Assembly: GCA_037013495.1 (NCBI GenBank)
Contig: CM072804.1
Location: 35,814,501 to 35,878,500 of the forward strand
Source: Hippophae tibetana
Lineage: Eukaryota > Streptophyta > Magnoliopsida > Rosales > Elaeagnaceae
Direction of reading: 5' to 3'
DNA: 64,000 nt
Shown: positions 46,761-57,276 of the stretch, in pieces
How the letters are laid out: each line of letters begins with the position of its first letter
Position numbering within the stretch: position 1 is the first letter of the stretch
The notes under the pieces: generated by a model
What the model saw: the letters and a program-made list of their open reading frames with translations, nothing else
What the model was told of the DNA's origin: nothing
Databases searched by the model: none
Translations under genes and position numbers: made by a program

Positions 46761-46887
46761 AGTTTTTGGCGCCGTTGTCGGGGATGGCATCAATCTCATC
46801 AAGTTTTTGGCGCCATTGCCGGGGATGGCATCAATCTCATCAAGTTTTTGGCACCGTTTCCGGGGATCGAACCCGGGTCACCCACGT
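46761..46887 (+). repeat. 41-bp tandem repeat of primer-binding sites ending in tRNA-Asp complement
   Basis: The 41-bp unit begins AGTTTTTGGCGCCGTTG and ends GGCATCAATCTCATCA; it is repeated at 46761 and 46802, with a partial third copy from 46843. The third copy extends the primer-binding site into GGATCGAACCCGGGTCACCC up to 46887. From memory of plant tRNA-Asp(GUC), 46849-46887 is complementary to about 39 nt of its 3' half with three mismatches, ending beside the anticodon. Confidence 0.8.
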
Positions 46888-47389
46888 CATTGATGACGTC
46901 AGCATGACGTCATGGGGGCGGCTGCACGTGAAAAATGGGGCAAAACGGGCGTCGGCGCTTGCGGAGGCAGCTGGGTGTGCGCGGATGAACAGTAGCCGTG
47001 CGCACAGTTCTGCGTGGATGAACAGTAGCCGCGCGACTGGGCGTTGCTGCACACGCGACTGGGCGGCAGGGCGGCACGGCGGTGCGTTTTTCTCCTTTTT
47101 GATATTTTTTACCTTTTTGACCCATTTTGTCCAATTTTTGCATATTTGTTGACCTTTCCCTATTTATTTATTAATATATTTGTGATATATTGCTTCAAGT
47201 ATTCCTCTTTGAGTCTTTAAGTTACGTTTTAAGCCAAAATACGTGAAAAACAATAAAAATACCCGTGATTCCGAAAAAGACAAATTTATATAAATATATG
47301 ATAAAACATATAAATATATATATTTTTAATCAATTAATGTGCATAAAATCATGATTATTTTAGTATTTTTTGAGCACTCATCAGTCGTC

Positions 47390-50300
47390 ATCTTCTAAAG
47401 CATCATAATGGTAAAACTCTTTTTGTGGAGGCGTTAACACAACATACCATCTTGTGTCAATTTGATTGCTCACATAAAATACTTGTTTTACATGAAGTGC
47501 TAATGTGAAAGGATCATCAGTGTGACTTATCTTGGATAAATTTACAAGGATAAATCCAAAATCATCTATTTTATATCCAACATTGAAAACATCTTCGACC
47601 TAATCACACAAGAAAACTGTTTCATGGAAGACCTCATAATCCAATTCTTAAATCTCTTGTATTATACTATAATATGTTCTATCAGAAAGTACATGATTAC
47701 CATATTTTGAACTGGAAAATTGCATAGTTTGTGCAACCATCTTCACACCACTATTCTGATTTACTCGGACTTTGTCCCTAGCTTGAGTCGTAAACCTTGA
47801 TCCTTTTATTGTGAAACTGGAAAATGATTTGACATCGAATTTTGGCCCATGTGTAAGCCATTCTAAACTTTCCGTTATTTTATGATTGGGTTTCTTAAGT
47901 TCATCTCGAATCTATGTATACAAAAACATGAAATGTGTTTAAAGCAAAGTTTTAAAACATTGCACAAACATACATGAATTTTTGTTTGTGACACTTACAT
48001 GGTTGTGAAACCAATTAATAAGCTATCACTTATGTTCATCATACAACAATTTTTATCTTCATTTTTTTATAACGAGGACCGATCTTCAATAAGTTTAAAT
48101 GTATCCTATAATGTTATTAAAGATATATGAAGTAGATATCATCATTAATAGTTAAATAAAAAATATTTTTTGCATAAATGGAAAGGTTAAACATCACTTA
48201 CTCTATGTATGGTTGTGCCTCATTATTATTTACCAAAATGATTCGATGTGCTTTTTCCCATCGAGTGTGATCAATAAACAATTTATTATTTCCATCAAGC
48301 ATAGGGTTACTTACTTGGATCATGTGACGTTCTAAGAACAACTTGTGCGTAGGATTCCCAATTTCAGTACAACCACTAAAGTATTTAGAACAAAACTTAA
48401 TGGCCTCTTCAGCAATGTAGCGTTCCACCATGCATCCTTTAGGTCGATTTCTATTATTTACATATCCTTTAAGGACTTGCATATATCTCTCAAAAGGATA
48501 CATCCACCTTAAGTAAGTAGGACCACACAATTGAACCTCTCAAACTAAATGAACACACAAGTGAATCATTATATCGAAGAAAGAAGGAGGAAACTATTTT
48601 TCAATTAGACACAAAGTCTCTACAACATCTTTCTGTAAAGCGTTTAACTCGCCAATTGATATATATTTCTTGCATATTGTATTGAAGAATGAACAAAAAT
48701 GAATTATTGATAATCGAACATGTTTTGGAAGAATTGTTCTAATAGCAACTGGTAATAACTATTGCATTAAGATATGACAGTCATGTGATTTAAATCCATA
48801 AAATTTCTTATCAGCGATAGACACAAAATTTCTTAAGTTGGATGAGTAACCATCAGGAACTTTCACACCCTCCAAACATTTACAAAATACATCATTCTCT
48901 TTTGTTGACATTGTATATGATGCTGGTGGCAAGTATGTTCGATTCTTATCATTTTCCACCCTTGGTGCCAATTTAGGTTGTATGCCTAGTTTCTTTAAAT
49001 CCATTCTTGCTTTAACTCCATCCTTTGTTTTTCCAGGTATATTAAGTAAAGTACCCCTCAAGCTCTCCCATACATTTTTCTCAATGTGCATGACATCTAA
49101 GATGTGACGAATGTGTAGGTCTTTCCAATAAGGTAATTCCCAAAATATTAATTTTTTATTCCAACAACCATGGTAAGTCGGTTCAAACTCTTTTTCATTT
49201 GCACCTATTTCATTAGTTGACCTCTTTCGTTTCCCTACCTTAGTGAATTTTTTTTCATCTTTTCATATCGTTTGAATGTCATATCATTCAATTGTCTTAA
49301 TATCTCAACACCTTGCAAAGGTCAGGTTGCATGATCATGCTCTTCTTCACCATAAAACAATTTCTTTTGGTATCTAAACTTGTCTCCAGATGGCAAAAAT
49401 CTTCTATGTCTTCTAGAAGACATCTTTCATCTGTGAACAAGATAAGTTGCAAAAGTTCCATCACTACATATAGGGCATCCCTTGTAACCTTTTGTTGCAT
49501 GTCCTGGTAAGTTTCCATAGGTAGGAAAATCATTAATTGTCCATAAAATGACCCCCCTCAAGTTAAATTGTTCTTCTTTATATGCATCGTAAAAATTTAC
49601 ACCATCATTCCACAATGTCTTGGAATCATCTATTAGAGGATGCAAATATACATCAATATCAACACTGGGTTGTTTCGATCCTGAGATCAATAATGTTAAC
49701 ATCATGAATTTTCTTTTCATACACAACTAGGAAAGAAGGTTGTATGTTACCATAATTACTAGCCAATAGCTATATCTACTACTAAGGGAACTATGTGGAT
49801 TAATTCCATCAGCAGCTAGGGGTGTCCATGGTCCGGTTCGGTCCGATTTTTCCTAAAAAAATTTTAACCAAATCGGACCGTTCATATTACTCGGACCGGA
49901 CTGGACCAAACCGTTTGATTTATAAAACGGTTCGGTCCGGTTTGGTCCAATTTTTTTATAATTTAATGAAGAATAATGTGAAATTTTTAATATATTTTTA
50001 AACCGGTCCGGTCCGGTTCGAACGGTTTAAAATTAGTACAAATCTAACCGGACTGTTTGATTAGTAAAACCATTCAGTTTGGTCCGGTCCGGTCCGGTTT
50101 ATGGACACCCCTATCAACAGCAATTGAAAGATGAAGATTGTGTGGATTAGATGCAAATTGAGAAGATAAATTATCTACTACTTTCCAATTTGGAGAATCA
50201 TAAGGATGATGTAGTACTCCATCATCAGATCGATTATCTAAATGCCAAGTTAACATCTTTGATGTCTCTTTACTTTTGAACAACCTTTGAAAGCGAGGAA

Positions 50301-51048
50301 TCAGAGGAAAGTACCAAAGAACCTTTGCAGGCACGCCTTTCTTATGTGTTGTCTCATTTGTACCATGCTTCCATCTCGATTCTTTACACATCAGATAATA
50401 ATCTAATGTATCATATTCTTTTCTATAAAAAATGCAATCATTTGGACAAGCATGAATCTTATGATATTCCATGCCAAATCGACTAAGAGATTTTTTCACT
50501 TCATACATTGAAGATGGAAATTAAATACCCTTAGGAAACATATTGACTAGCAGATTTAGTAATTCTGTGAATTCCTTGTCAGAAAAACCATGTTTTGCCT
50601 TCACATTGTACAAATGAACTAATCTTAACATTTTAGTGTATTTTTTTGCATTTTGGATACAACGGTTTTTTGACATATTCTAGAAGTTTTTTAAAGGTTT
50701 CGGGATCATCCTCACGTAGTTCATCTTTAACACTATGAGACATATTTTCTGTCTGTACATTATGATAAGATCATGTAATTCACTCACATTCTTATTTATC
50801 TCTTCCCCATGAGTATTATCAATATTTTCTCCATGATAATACCAACATTTATAGCTCAAAAGAATACCACTACGGTGATACTTAACCTCGTTAAATTCAT
50901 GAAATCTCTCATTTTTACCTTTAACACATGGGCATCGAATCATACTAATTCCAGTATTACTATTTCTACAAGCAAATTTCATGAAACTTTTAACTCCAAA
51001 AATGTAGTCTTGATCAATTATACACTTTGACATCCAAGATTTATCCAT
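47390..51048 (-). pseudogene. CACTA TNP2-type transposase, decayed
   Basis: The minus-strand start is at 51048: MDKSWMSKCIIDQDY...FACRN...IRCPCVKGKN is the Transpos_assoc domain (to about 50800). The Transposase_21 core follows: KIHACPNDCIFYRKEYD (about 50460-50410), KVLWYFPLIPRFQRLFKSKE, NPHNLHLSIA at about 50140, then after the MITE ADGINPHSSLSSRYS. CMKRKFMMLTLLISG...DIDVYLHPLIDDSKTLW, then FPTYGNLPGHATKGYKGCPICSD, come next (49726-49450). The DUF4218 block (LCGPTYLRWMYPFERYMQVLKGYV...EEAIKFC) is at 48540-48330 and DUF4216 (FTLALHVKQVFYVSNQIDTRWYVVL) at about 47515-47420. Interrupted by frameshifts (near 50680 and 49300), stops and the MITE. Confidence 0.85.
49817..50113. mobile_element. 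hAT-type MITE (297 bp)
   Basis: The terminal inverted repeats are TAGGGGTGTCCAT(G)G...(C)ATGGACACCCCTA. The 8-bp flanks TCAGCAGC (49809-49816) and TCAACAGC (50114-50121) match at 7 of 8 positions, the size expected for hAT elements. The interior is built of GGTCCGGT/CCGGACCG-type repeats in both orientations. It interrupts the CACTA transposase between SIA and DGINPHS. Confidence 0.88.
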
Positions 51049-51720
51049 TTTCTATTAATGACATCAATTAAGCATATTAATTATGTATCCAATCAATATA
51101 TATATATTTATTATTATATATAAATTCCCTAATTATTAGAATATATACCAAAACATACATAGTACAAAACATTTATCATTTTAATCATTTTTACAATTAT
51201 ATTACTTTTACTTAATATAATATAATTATTTATATGTAAATAAATTTATTCACGTACAGTAAATATTATAGTCCCTCAAATCCACAACATGTAGATATTA
51301 TTTTTACAGAAAATAAGCCAAACATATAATAACAAGCATAATACAAGACATACATAAATCAAAAAATTATACAAAAAATAAAGCAAACTGAATAATAAGT
51401 GTGTAGGATTAATAGAAATACTTACAAGAGTAAATAAAGGGACTAAATGAAGGAAATGAAGAAGAAATAGGTGTTTTTTAAGTGAGAATAAGTGAGAAAA
51501 TGAGTATAATTTTTTTGAGTATTTCGCTTAAAAAATAGGGGATCTGAAAGATAATGAGAAGAGGAATATAACTCATAAAACGGCGTTGAAAATGGTGGTT
51601 GGAGGTGGCCATAAAATGATAAAGAGTGGATGGTGTGCTCGGTTTTGGGCGAAGGGGGTTGCTGCACAAATTGAAATTTGGAATTCTACTTGTGATGAAG
51701 AGAGAAGAGAAACGGTAATA
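51049..51720 (-). other. CACTA upstream non-coding region
   Basis: AT-rich sequence lies between the transposase start and the subterminal repeats. A Ser/Pro/Phe-rich frame at 51667-51443 has no recognisable motif and is probably not a gene. The region likely contains the transposon promoter. Confidence 0.45.
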
Positions 51721-51724
51721 AAAG

Positions 51725-51961
51725 GCATGGATAGTGTTAGTTGACGTGGTGAACCGACGCTATTCACGTAGCGTAGCGTCGGTTTACCACTTCAATCGAT
51801 GTTATGTTCACGTGTAGCATTGGTTCGACACGTCAACCGACGTTACGTCCTATGTGGATAGTATTGGTTCTACACTGATCCGATTTTAAATTCATTATAA
51901 GTCAGTTTTTTCAAAAAATCAACTTTACATATCAACTTAAATACCTTTCTTTGTAATAGTG
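51725..51961 (-). repeat. CACTA terminal and subterminal repeats
   Basis: The terminal repeat is CACTATTACAAAGAAAGG (51961 leftwards). Short motifs of the form ACCGACG(C)T(T)ACG or TCGGTT(C/T)ACCAC recur in both orientations at about 51745-51760, 51765-51790, 51795-51812 and 51833-51846. Such arrays bind the CACTA TNPA protein. Confidence 0.65.
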
Positions 51962-52062
51962 GTTTTAGTGAACTACTAAGTGATAAAGGCCTAAGAAATT
52001 AAAATTGGGGGGATCATAACCTCATTTTATACTTATAATTTATCATTAATTCTATAAATATA

Positions 52063-53606
52063 TAATAGCTACACACAAAGTGTGTACAATGAATACATAA
52101 GTATACGTATCACAAAAAGTAATATAATGATAAGAAAAAATTGTTTTTACGGAGATTATTTTATTAGAAACTAATTTTTAAAACTAAAAAAAATAAAAAT
52201 CAATTTTTTTGTGGTTTTATATTTAAGAAAGTAAAATTAAAATAATTAAAAGTAAATAAGAATAATTAATTAAATTAAATTAAATTTGATAACTAAAAAT
52301 ATATATGAGAAAGTATATAGGAATACTTAATCCCTCGATTTTCTAAATATGTGAATCGCTAAAATCTCCCAATATAATTATTAATTAAATTACATGATCA
52401 ATTGAATCTAAATTAACATGTATTACTCTCTCAAGTAAACTACACACCATATAGTAATTAATTTAATCACACTCTCATGCCAATTAAATTCAATATTACT
52501 CATTAAGTTCATTAATTATGGATCACATACATAAGAATCATACATTGCCTAGAAACTATGCATGCTATTTAATCAAAACAAACAATTAAATAATTCTCTC
52601 AAATCTATTTAATTGTCTCTATACATAAATTGTTAGCTAAATATATAATATCATAAAAATAAGATTAAATAATATAATTAAATTATAATTATAATTTGGG
52701 TAAAATATTAGCTCATCACATGTTGAAAATTAGGTTCATAAGATCCCTAGATTAATAAATTAACTACACATAATTATGTTCATAAAACTCATATTTGTCA
52801 TAAAGAAAGACATAAAAATTGATAAAGAAAATAGTAGAATAAGAAATACAATCAATCTCTTGAATTGTAGTGATAATTTTCTCTTTAATCTCTACCAAAA
52901 TTGTGTCCCCTCTTGAATTTTTCTATATTTTTCTCTCTTTTTAGCTCCAAAATTGACCAAAATTATGCTAATAATGGCCCATTAGGATTTATGAGGTGAT
53001 TAGGGGCTTTAAATATAGCTCATGTATGATCTAGATTGTCAAATCACCTTCAGATCAAGGGTTAAGAACAAAACAATCAAAATTAACAGTGTTGGCCAAT
53101 CACAACATGACATGTGACATCAGAAATTCATTGGGTGAATTAGAGAGTGACGCGTGGCAGGAAAGACCGGTTAGAGTCCATGCTCTCTAAGTCATCGCCA
53201 CGCGGTGCAATGTGATTCATGAAAATAGATGGCGCAGCGCATGAGTGGAACGCGAGGAGCAATGGAGTGGCGACACGTTGTAGGGTAGGTTGATCAATCT
53301 CTGAACTTGGATTGAACGTTGTGCTCACATATGTCTCACAGTTCATCCTCCTTACACGTGGCGTAATGTGATTCTCTGTCCTTGTTTGCATGGCTTGCCA
53401 AGTCAGCTCCTTTGCTTGCGTAGTCAGCTCTTGATTGACCGTGAGTTAAAAATTCTAGGAAAATTTCCAAAAATTATATTTTCACCCATTTTCAGTAAAA
53501 TGTTTATATTTTAATAGTTTGGCTATAAAAATACTATTTATTAAATAAAATAAGTAAATATTAAGTGAAAAAGTTTGCTAATAACTTTACTTTCATTGAG
53601 TCATCA
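52063..53606 (-). mobile_element. Third solo LTR, family A, inverted (1544 bp)
   Basis: On the minus strand it starts TGATGACTCAATGAAAG at 53606 and ends ...GTGTAGCTATTA at 52063. The last two bases are TA instead of the usual CA, and the end aligns with GTGTGGCGATCA of the other copies. A perfect ATATA duplication is present (52058-52062 and 53607-53611), though AT-rich context makes it weaker evidence. It lies between the CACTA element and copia RNase H sequence. Confidence 0.85.
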
Positions 53607-53639
53607 ATATATACCTAAATTTTCTTTATCAAATGTTGA

Positions 53640-54147
53640 AGGGGACTAGTGCCTCACCTAAACCCTATACATATCTACCTTTACCCTCAATGGAAGAGCC
53701 TTAGAGTGGAAGAGCCTTATACAATAGAAGTTGATTATATAATGGAAGCCAAATATGTTGCAACTTATCAAGTGAAAAAGGAAGACATATTATTGCTCCA
53801 TGTGTTCTTGAATGATTTGAAAGTTTCTCTAAAGAACCCATAAGCCACAAATCAAAAGAACCAAGAAGCCATAAATCAAAAGAACCAAGAAGCCACAAAT
53901 CAAAAGAACCAAGAAGCCATAAATCAAAAGAACCAAGAAGCCACAAATCATGAAAGAATATACCACATAAGTTTAATTTAATCCAAGAGATTGTGTATTA
54001 GAGAGATGTGAAAGAAATAAAGATACCTTTAGAGAACAAGCTTGTTGATATGTTTACCAAGACACTAACTACCAATAGTTTTAAGGGCAACCTAAAAGGG
54101 ATATGATTAAAATATATACTAAATTTGCTTAAGGACTAGCAGAAGAT
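53640..54147 (+). pseudogene. Angela-like copia RNase H and pol C-terminus, with tandem repeat
   Basis: TIEVDYIMEAKYVATYQVKKEDILLLHVFLNDLKV (53720-53826) corresponds to the RNase H Glu region (normally T-x-E-A-E-Y). A tandem repeat array follows at about 53840-53950. YHISLI...KRLCI-like and IPLENKLVDMFTKTLTTNSFKGNLKGI (about 54022-54105) match the extreme C-terminus of copia pol. A decayed purine tract (AGGACTAGCAGAAGA) leads to the LTR at 54148. The segment from the catalytic box of reverse transcriptase to here is missing or lies in the inserted DNA. Confidence 0.65.
53842..53950 (+). repeat. 24-bp tandem repeat with 48-bp higher-order pattern
   Basis: GCCA(C/T)AAATCAAAAGAACC-AAGAA repeats with starts at 53844, 53868, 53892, 53916 and 53940, exactly 24 bp apart. 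The variable base alternates C, T, C, T, C, giving a 48-bp dimer period. It is in frame with 24 = 8 codons and lies inside the copia RNase H remnant. Confidence 0.9.
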
Positions 54148-55130
54148 TATTAGGATATAAGCCCTATATACAAATGTGTCTATATTTAGACTTGTTGAAA
54201 CTAGAATAAATAAGAGAAGTAATTCATTTATTTACATGTGTTATTATATTCTTCAAATAAATAAAAATTATTGATTATTTGTATCTACTTAAAACTCAAT
54301 GTATCATCGTATATACAAGCGAAATGAGTTTAAGTGAAGTAATCAAAGTAGTAAATGACCACTAATTAAGTATATAAAGGGATATTTAATTAAGTAACTA
54401 GTACGACCTATACTTCTTTGGAATGATGTGATCCTTATCGAGGCTAAATGATGTAGAGACATGTATTTGTAACTATTTTGTATTATAGTTGGTTATATAG
54501 GAATAAACCAAATATGTTAAAAATAATGTTAATATCCATTTATCCATAATGTTTCTATATAATGTCATTCGATGACTATGTATGGATCAATCTTAATCTT
54601 GAGTGATTTAGCTGGTTCTTTGCTATATCACATTGATATTTGATCACTCGATGATGCCCATACTCGTGGGCTAAGATGTTTTATATCTTGGTATCTTAGT
54701 GTTTATGGTAGGTTGAGAGATTATTTCAGAATATATAAATTTTATTTTATCTATTCCTAGATGTTAGATAATAATTTTCTTATTTAATGATGTTGAGGTA
54801 AGATAACTACATACATTCTATAATATGATTAGATAACTGTTCATACTTATAGCGAGTACTAAAGGAAAATATGACTTAAAAGAGATAAAGCGTACTTAAT
54901 GACCTTGTTTATTTTATAAATTAGTATTGAATGATTGGACTACACTTAATAGTTATATCAATTAATTATTCTAATATATTATTTTCGGTAAATATCAACT
55001 ATGATATTTGAGAATTTAATTTCAAATATATAGTGGAATAATTTTTAGATTAATAAATTAGATAAATAATTAAAAAGTTAAATGATATATCAATTACTTA
55101 ATTATACACGTGGCTTTCACATGTTTGTTG
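54148..55130 (+). repeat. Right LTR of the Angela-like copia element
   Basis: It starts TATTAGGATATAAGCCCTATA after the purine tract and aligns with 40979 onward and 34297 onward. The right limit is not fixed; the last block clearly shared with the internal copy (TATCAACTATGATAT...GAATTTAATTTCAA) is near 55025. Confidence 0.65.
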
Positions 55131-56385
55131 CAAACAAGGGTGAGTTTTAAGGTGTTATATTTGTGCCTAAGTGTTTGAATTATTTATTTATTAAGTTAAA
55201 AAATTATAATTAAAAAAGAAAAATATTGAGCTCTATGACTAATAACCTTATTATAGTTGCTTATTTCTACCTCTTTTTTTAGTCAATGTCAATACCAATC
55301 ATCCTTGATTGACAATGCCATGGACAATATGTCCCACACGTATCTTACTCTATGCACGAAATCAGAGTATTTAAACTGCATTGTTGAAGTGCCACCACCA
55401 CAATTTTTCACTATCGTCAGAGAATCTATGTTTCATACTATCTATCATAATAATAACATTTGGCAATATACTCATTTTTTATATTTAATATTTTCACCTA
55501 ATGAAAAAATAGTTAAGTGGGTTACATGTAATTCTCAATTTAATTGATTAAAGTTAATCATTATATATTATTATACCACTTTATAAATATTTTAGATATA
55601 TTGATTACAAATTCAAGATGTTATGTATAAAACATAACTTATTATAAGTTTACCAAAATATCTTAATTAGGGTCATTTGTATTACGTAATATTTTTCTAT
55701 TAACTGAATAGATATAAGTTAATGATTGAGTATGATAGTATAATCTATAAATATTGTGTATGTTTGCAATTTTTCAAATATTTTGTGTATATTTGTTAGG
55801 AAAAAATGACTAACTATTTTATTTTATAAACAAGATTAAAACTATGTAGTTTTTGAAATAAATGGTACTATTTAAATAAATGATAAAGTTAATGTCTTAA
55901 CTCTTTATTATTCTTTAAAAAATTTTATTTTGACCATTGAAATTTATAAAATGAATGTAAGAGAAATTGTTTTTCTTAAAACCTCAACCTAAAATAAAAA
56001 AATATATAAAAAATTATACCATATTTTATATCTAATAATTGTATACCTTGGGTAAATATAAATTTTGTTCTCTTTTACCGGAGGGGGAAAGGGGAAAAAA
56101 GGAAAGAAAAAAAACTAATAATACTGCATGGCAGGTAAGATTTCACGTATGTTTGCATGCTAACAAAAAAACGAAAAATAATGAAATAATTTAGTTGTGG
56201 GCCCTAAAAAATTAAACCAACTAAAACCAAAGAAAAGCATAGAACAGTAAACTTTTAAACCTTTAATTTTTATAAAAATATAAAAGTTGCATGAAATATG
56301 AACGAAACCAACAATTATACTCACGAAAACGTGCGCGATATAGGATATTAAGATTTACATAGTATCATAATTTATTTATTTTCAA
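55131..56385. other. Intergenic AT-rich sequence
   Basis: No gene recognised. A 96-codon open frame at 55257-55547 has no family motif, lacks support from context and may be copia LTR or debris. Confidence 0.5.
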
Positions 56386-56389
56386 TAAA

Positions 56390-56920
56390 TAAGTTTACTC
56401 TTATAATTTTTAAAAAATTAATTTAATTTAAATTTTTAAGAAATATAATATTTTTTTTAAAAATAAGTTTAATTTTTTATTAAAAAAATATTTTATTTAT
56501 AATACTTAAAAAATACAATTTTTTCCTTTATTTTAAAATATAAATAATTATATCTTATTTGAATATCTCTCACTTTTTCTATTTTCAAGAAGTATTTTTT
56601 ATCTCTTATAATTTATAAATTTAAATAATTTCAAAAATAAAAATAAAAATTTATAATATTAATATAAATGAATTAAAAATACTCAAATAGAATCAAATAG
56701 AATAAGATAAGAGAGAAAAAAGTAATAGATAGAAAATAAATTGGTAAATTAAAATAGGAGAGAAGCTTAATATTTTTAAAAATAAGATATATTTTATTTT
56801 TACTTTTAGATAAAATCCAATTTTACATTCTAAAAAATTATATTTTTTTAAAATTTCAACTAATTAATTCTATTTAAAAATTATAAAAATAAACCTATCT
56901 AGTTAAAAAAAATATTAAAG
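56390..56920. repeat. AT-rich inverted repeat, MITE-like
   Basis: The left arm (AAATAAGTTTACTCTTATAATTTTTAAAAAATTAATT, about 56385-56470) and the reverse complement of the right arm (about 56780-56915) are imperfectly similar. The organisation resembles the repeat at 28410-28965, with a C/T-rich block (56565-56610) facing a G/A-rich one (56700-56730). It lies about 0.4 kb upstream of the EDR2-like gene. No target duplication resolved. Confidence 0.4.
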
Positions 56921-57079
56921 AATCCTTAAAAAAAATAAAAAATTATAGAACTACTTCGATTCTAATTCCTGCGACATATTCAGTGTAAGACTTGATTGAA
57001 ACGAAATCAATCAAATTAAAAAAATTACATAGTTACGTTAATTACGTACAAAACAATACAATAGCTAAAAATAGAAATG

Positions 57080-57276
57080 AGAATTCCAACGCAAGAAAGC
57101 CTATAACAGTGGTCCTTTCTCTCCACCACAATCACCTGTCCTTCTCTCCTTTCATTCCCAAATTCAATTAGTTGTTCCTCAAATGCTGCAGGAGACTCTA
57201 AGAAAAAGATAGGGAGAGAGATTTCTTTTTTAAAAAAAGAGTTTTGGGAAAATTAGAAATTGATAGATCGACGACT
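57080..57276 (+). promoter_or_regulatory. Probable 5' untranslated region of the EDR2-like gene
   Basis: A pyrimidine-rich block (CCTTTCTCTCCACC...CTGTCCTTCTCTCC, 57112-57155) precedes the start codon, as is common in plant leaders. An earlier in-frame codon at 57244 is TTG, not ATG, and the frame upstream is not conserved, so ATG 57277 is preferred. Confidence 0.5.

Larger units (their letters stand above)
44883..47383 (+). mobile_element. Inverted-LTR retrotransposon insertion with tRNA-Asp complement
   Basis: A perfect 5-bp target duplication GTCGT (44878-44882 and 47384-47388) flanks the unit. It holds a complete family-B LTR (44883-46760, TGATGAGTGCTC...CTCATCA), then a 41-bp unit present twice plus a third partial copy, each with a tRNA-Asp primer-binding site (46767, 46808, 46849). 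The last site continues as tRNA-Asp complement to 46887. From 46888 to 47383 the sequence is the reverse complement of about the first 0.5 kb of the LTR. Both outer ends are therefore U3 ends (TGATGAGTGCTC and its reverse complement). There is no gag or pol. The arms differ by substitutions and small indels in the GC-rich part. Confidence 0.9.
44270..51961 (-). mobile_element. CACTA (En/Spm) DNA transposon
   Basis: The right terminus, read on the minus strand, starts CACTATTACAAAGAAAGG at 51961, a typical CACTA end. Subterminal repeats (ACCGACGCTACG- and ATCGATTGAAGTGG-like motifs, 51725-51880) follow, the usual transposase-binding arrays. The minus strand encodes a TNP2-type transposase (51048-47390) and a second, TNPA-like ORF (44660-44385). 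The left terminus is uncertain: CACTATAAAAG at 44270 is the best candidate, but the 3-bp flanks (ACA and GTT) do not match. It carries the insertions at 44883-47383 and 49817-50113. Confidence 0.75.

Noticed and set aside
46849-46887. A partial tRNA-Asp gene or tRNA pseudogene
   Set aside because: It is the complement of only the 3' half, fused to a primer-binding site and an inverted LTR; there is no acceptor 5' side or D-arm.
51443-51667. A small Ser/Pro/Phe-rich protein gene in the CACTA 5' region
   Set aside because: Overlapping frames on the same strand are equally open and none has a recognisable motif.
53842-53950. A CRISPR-like array
   Set aside because: Direct head-to-tail repeat without spacers, in a plant retrotransposon.
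55257-55547. 96-codon open frame as a possible gene
   Set aside because: No motif, no splice context and an AT-rich retrotransposon setting; nothing supports it.
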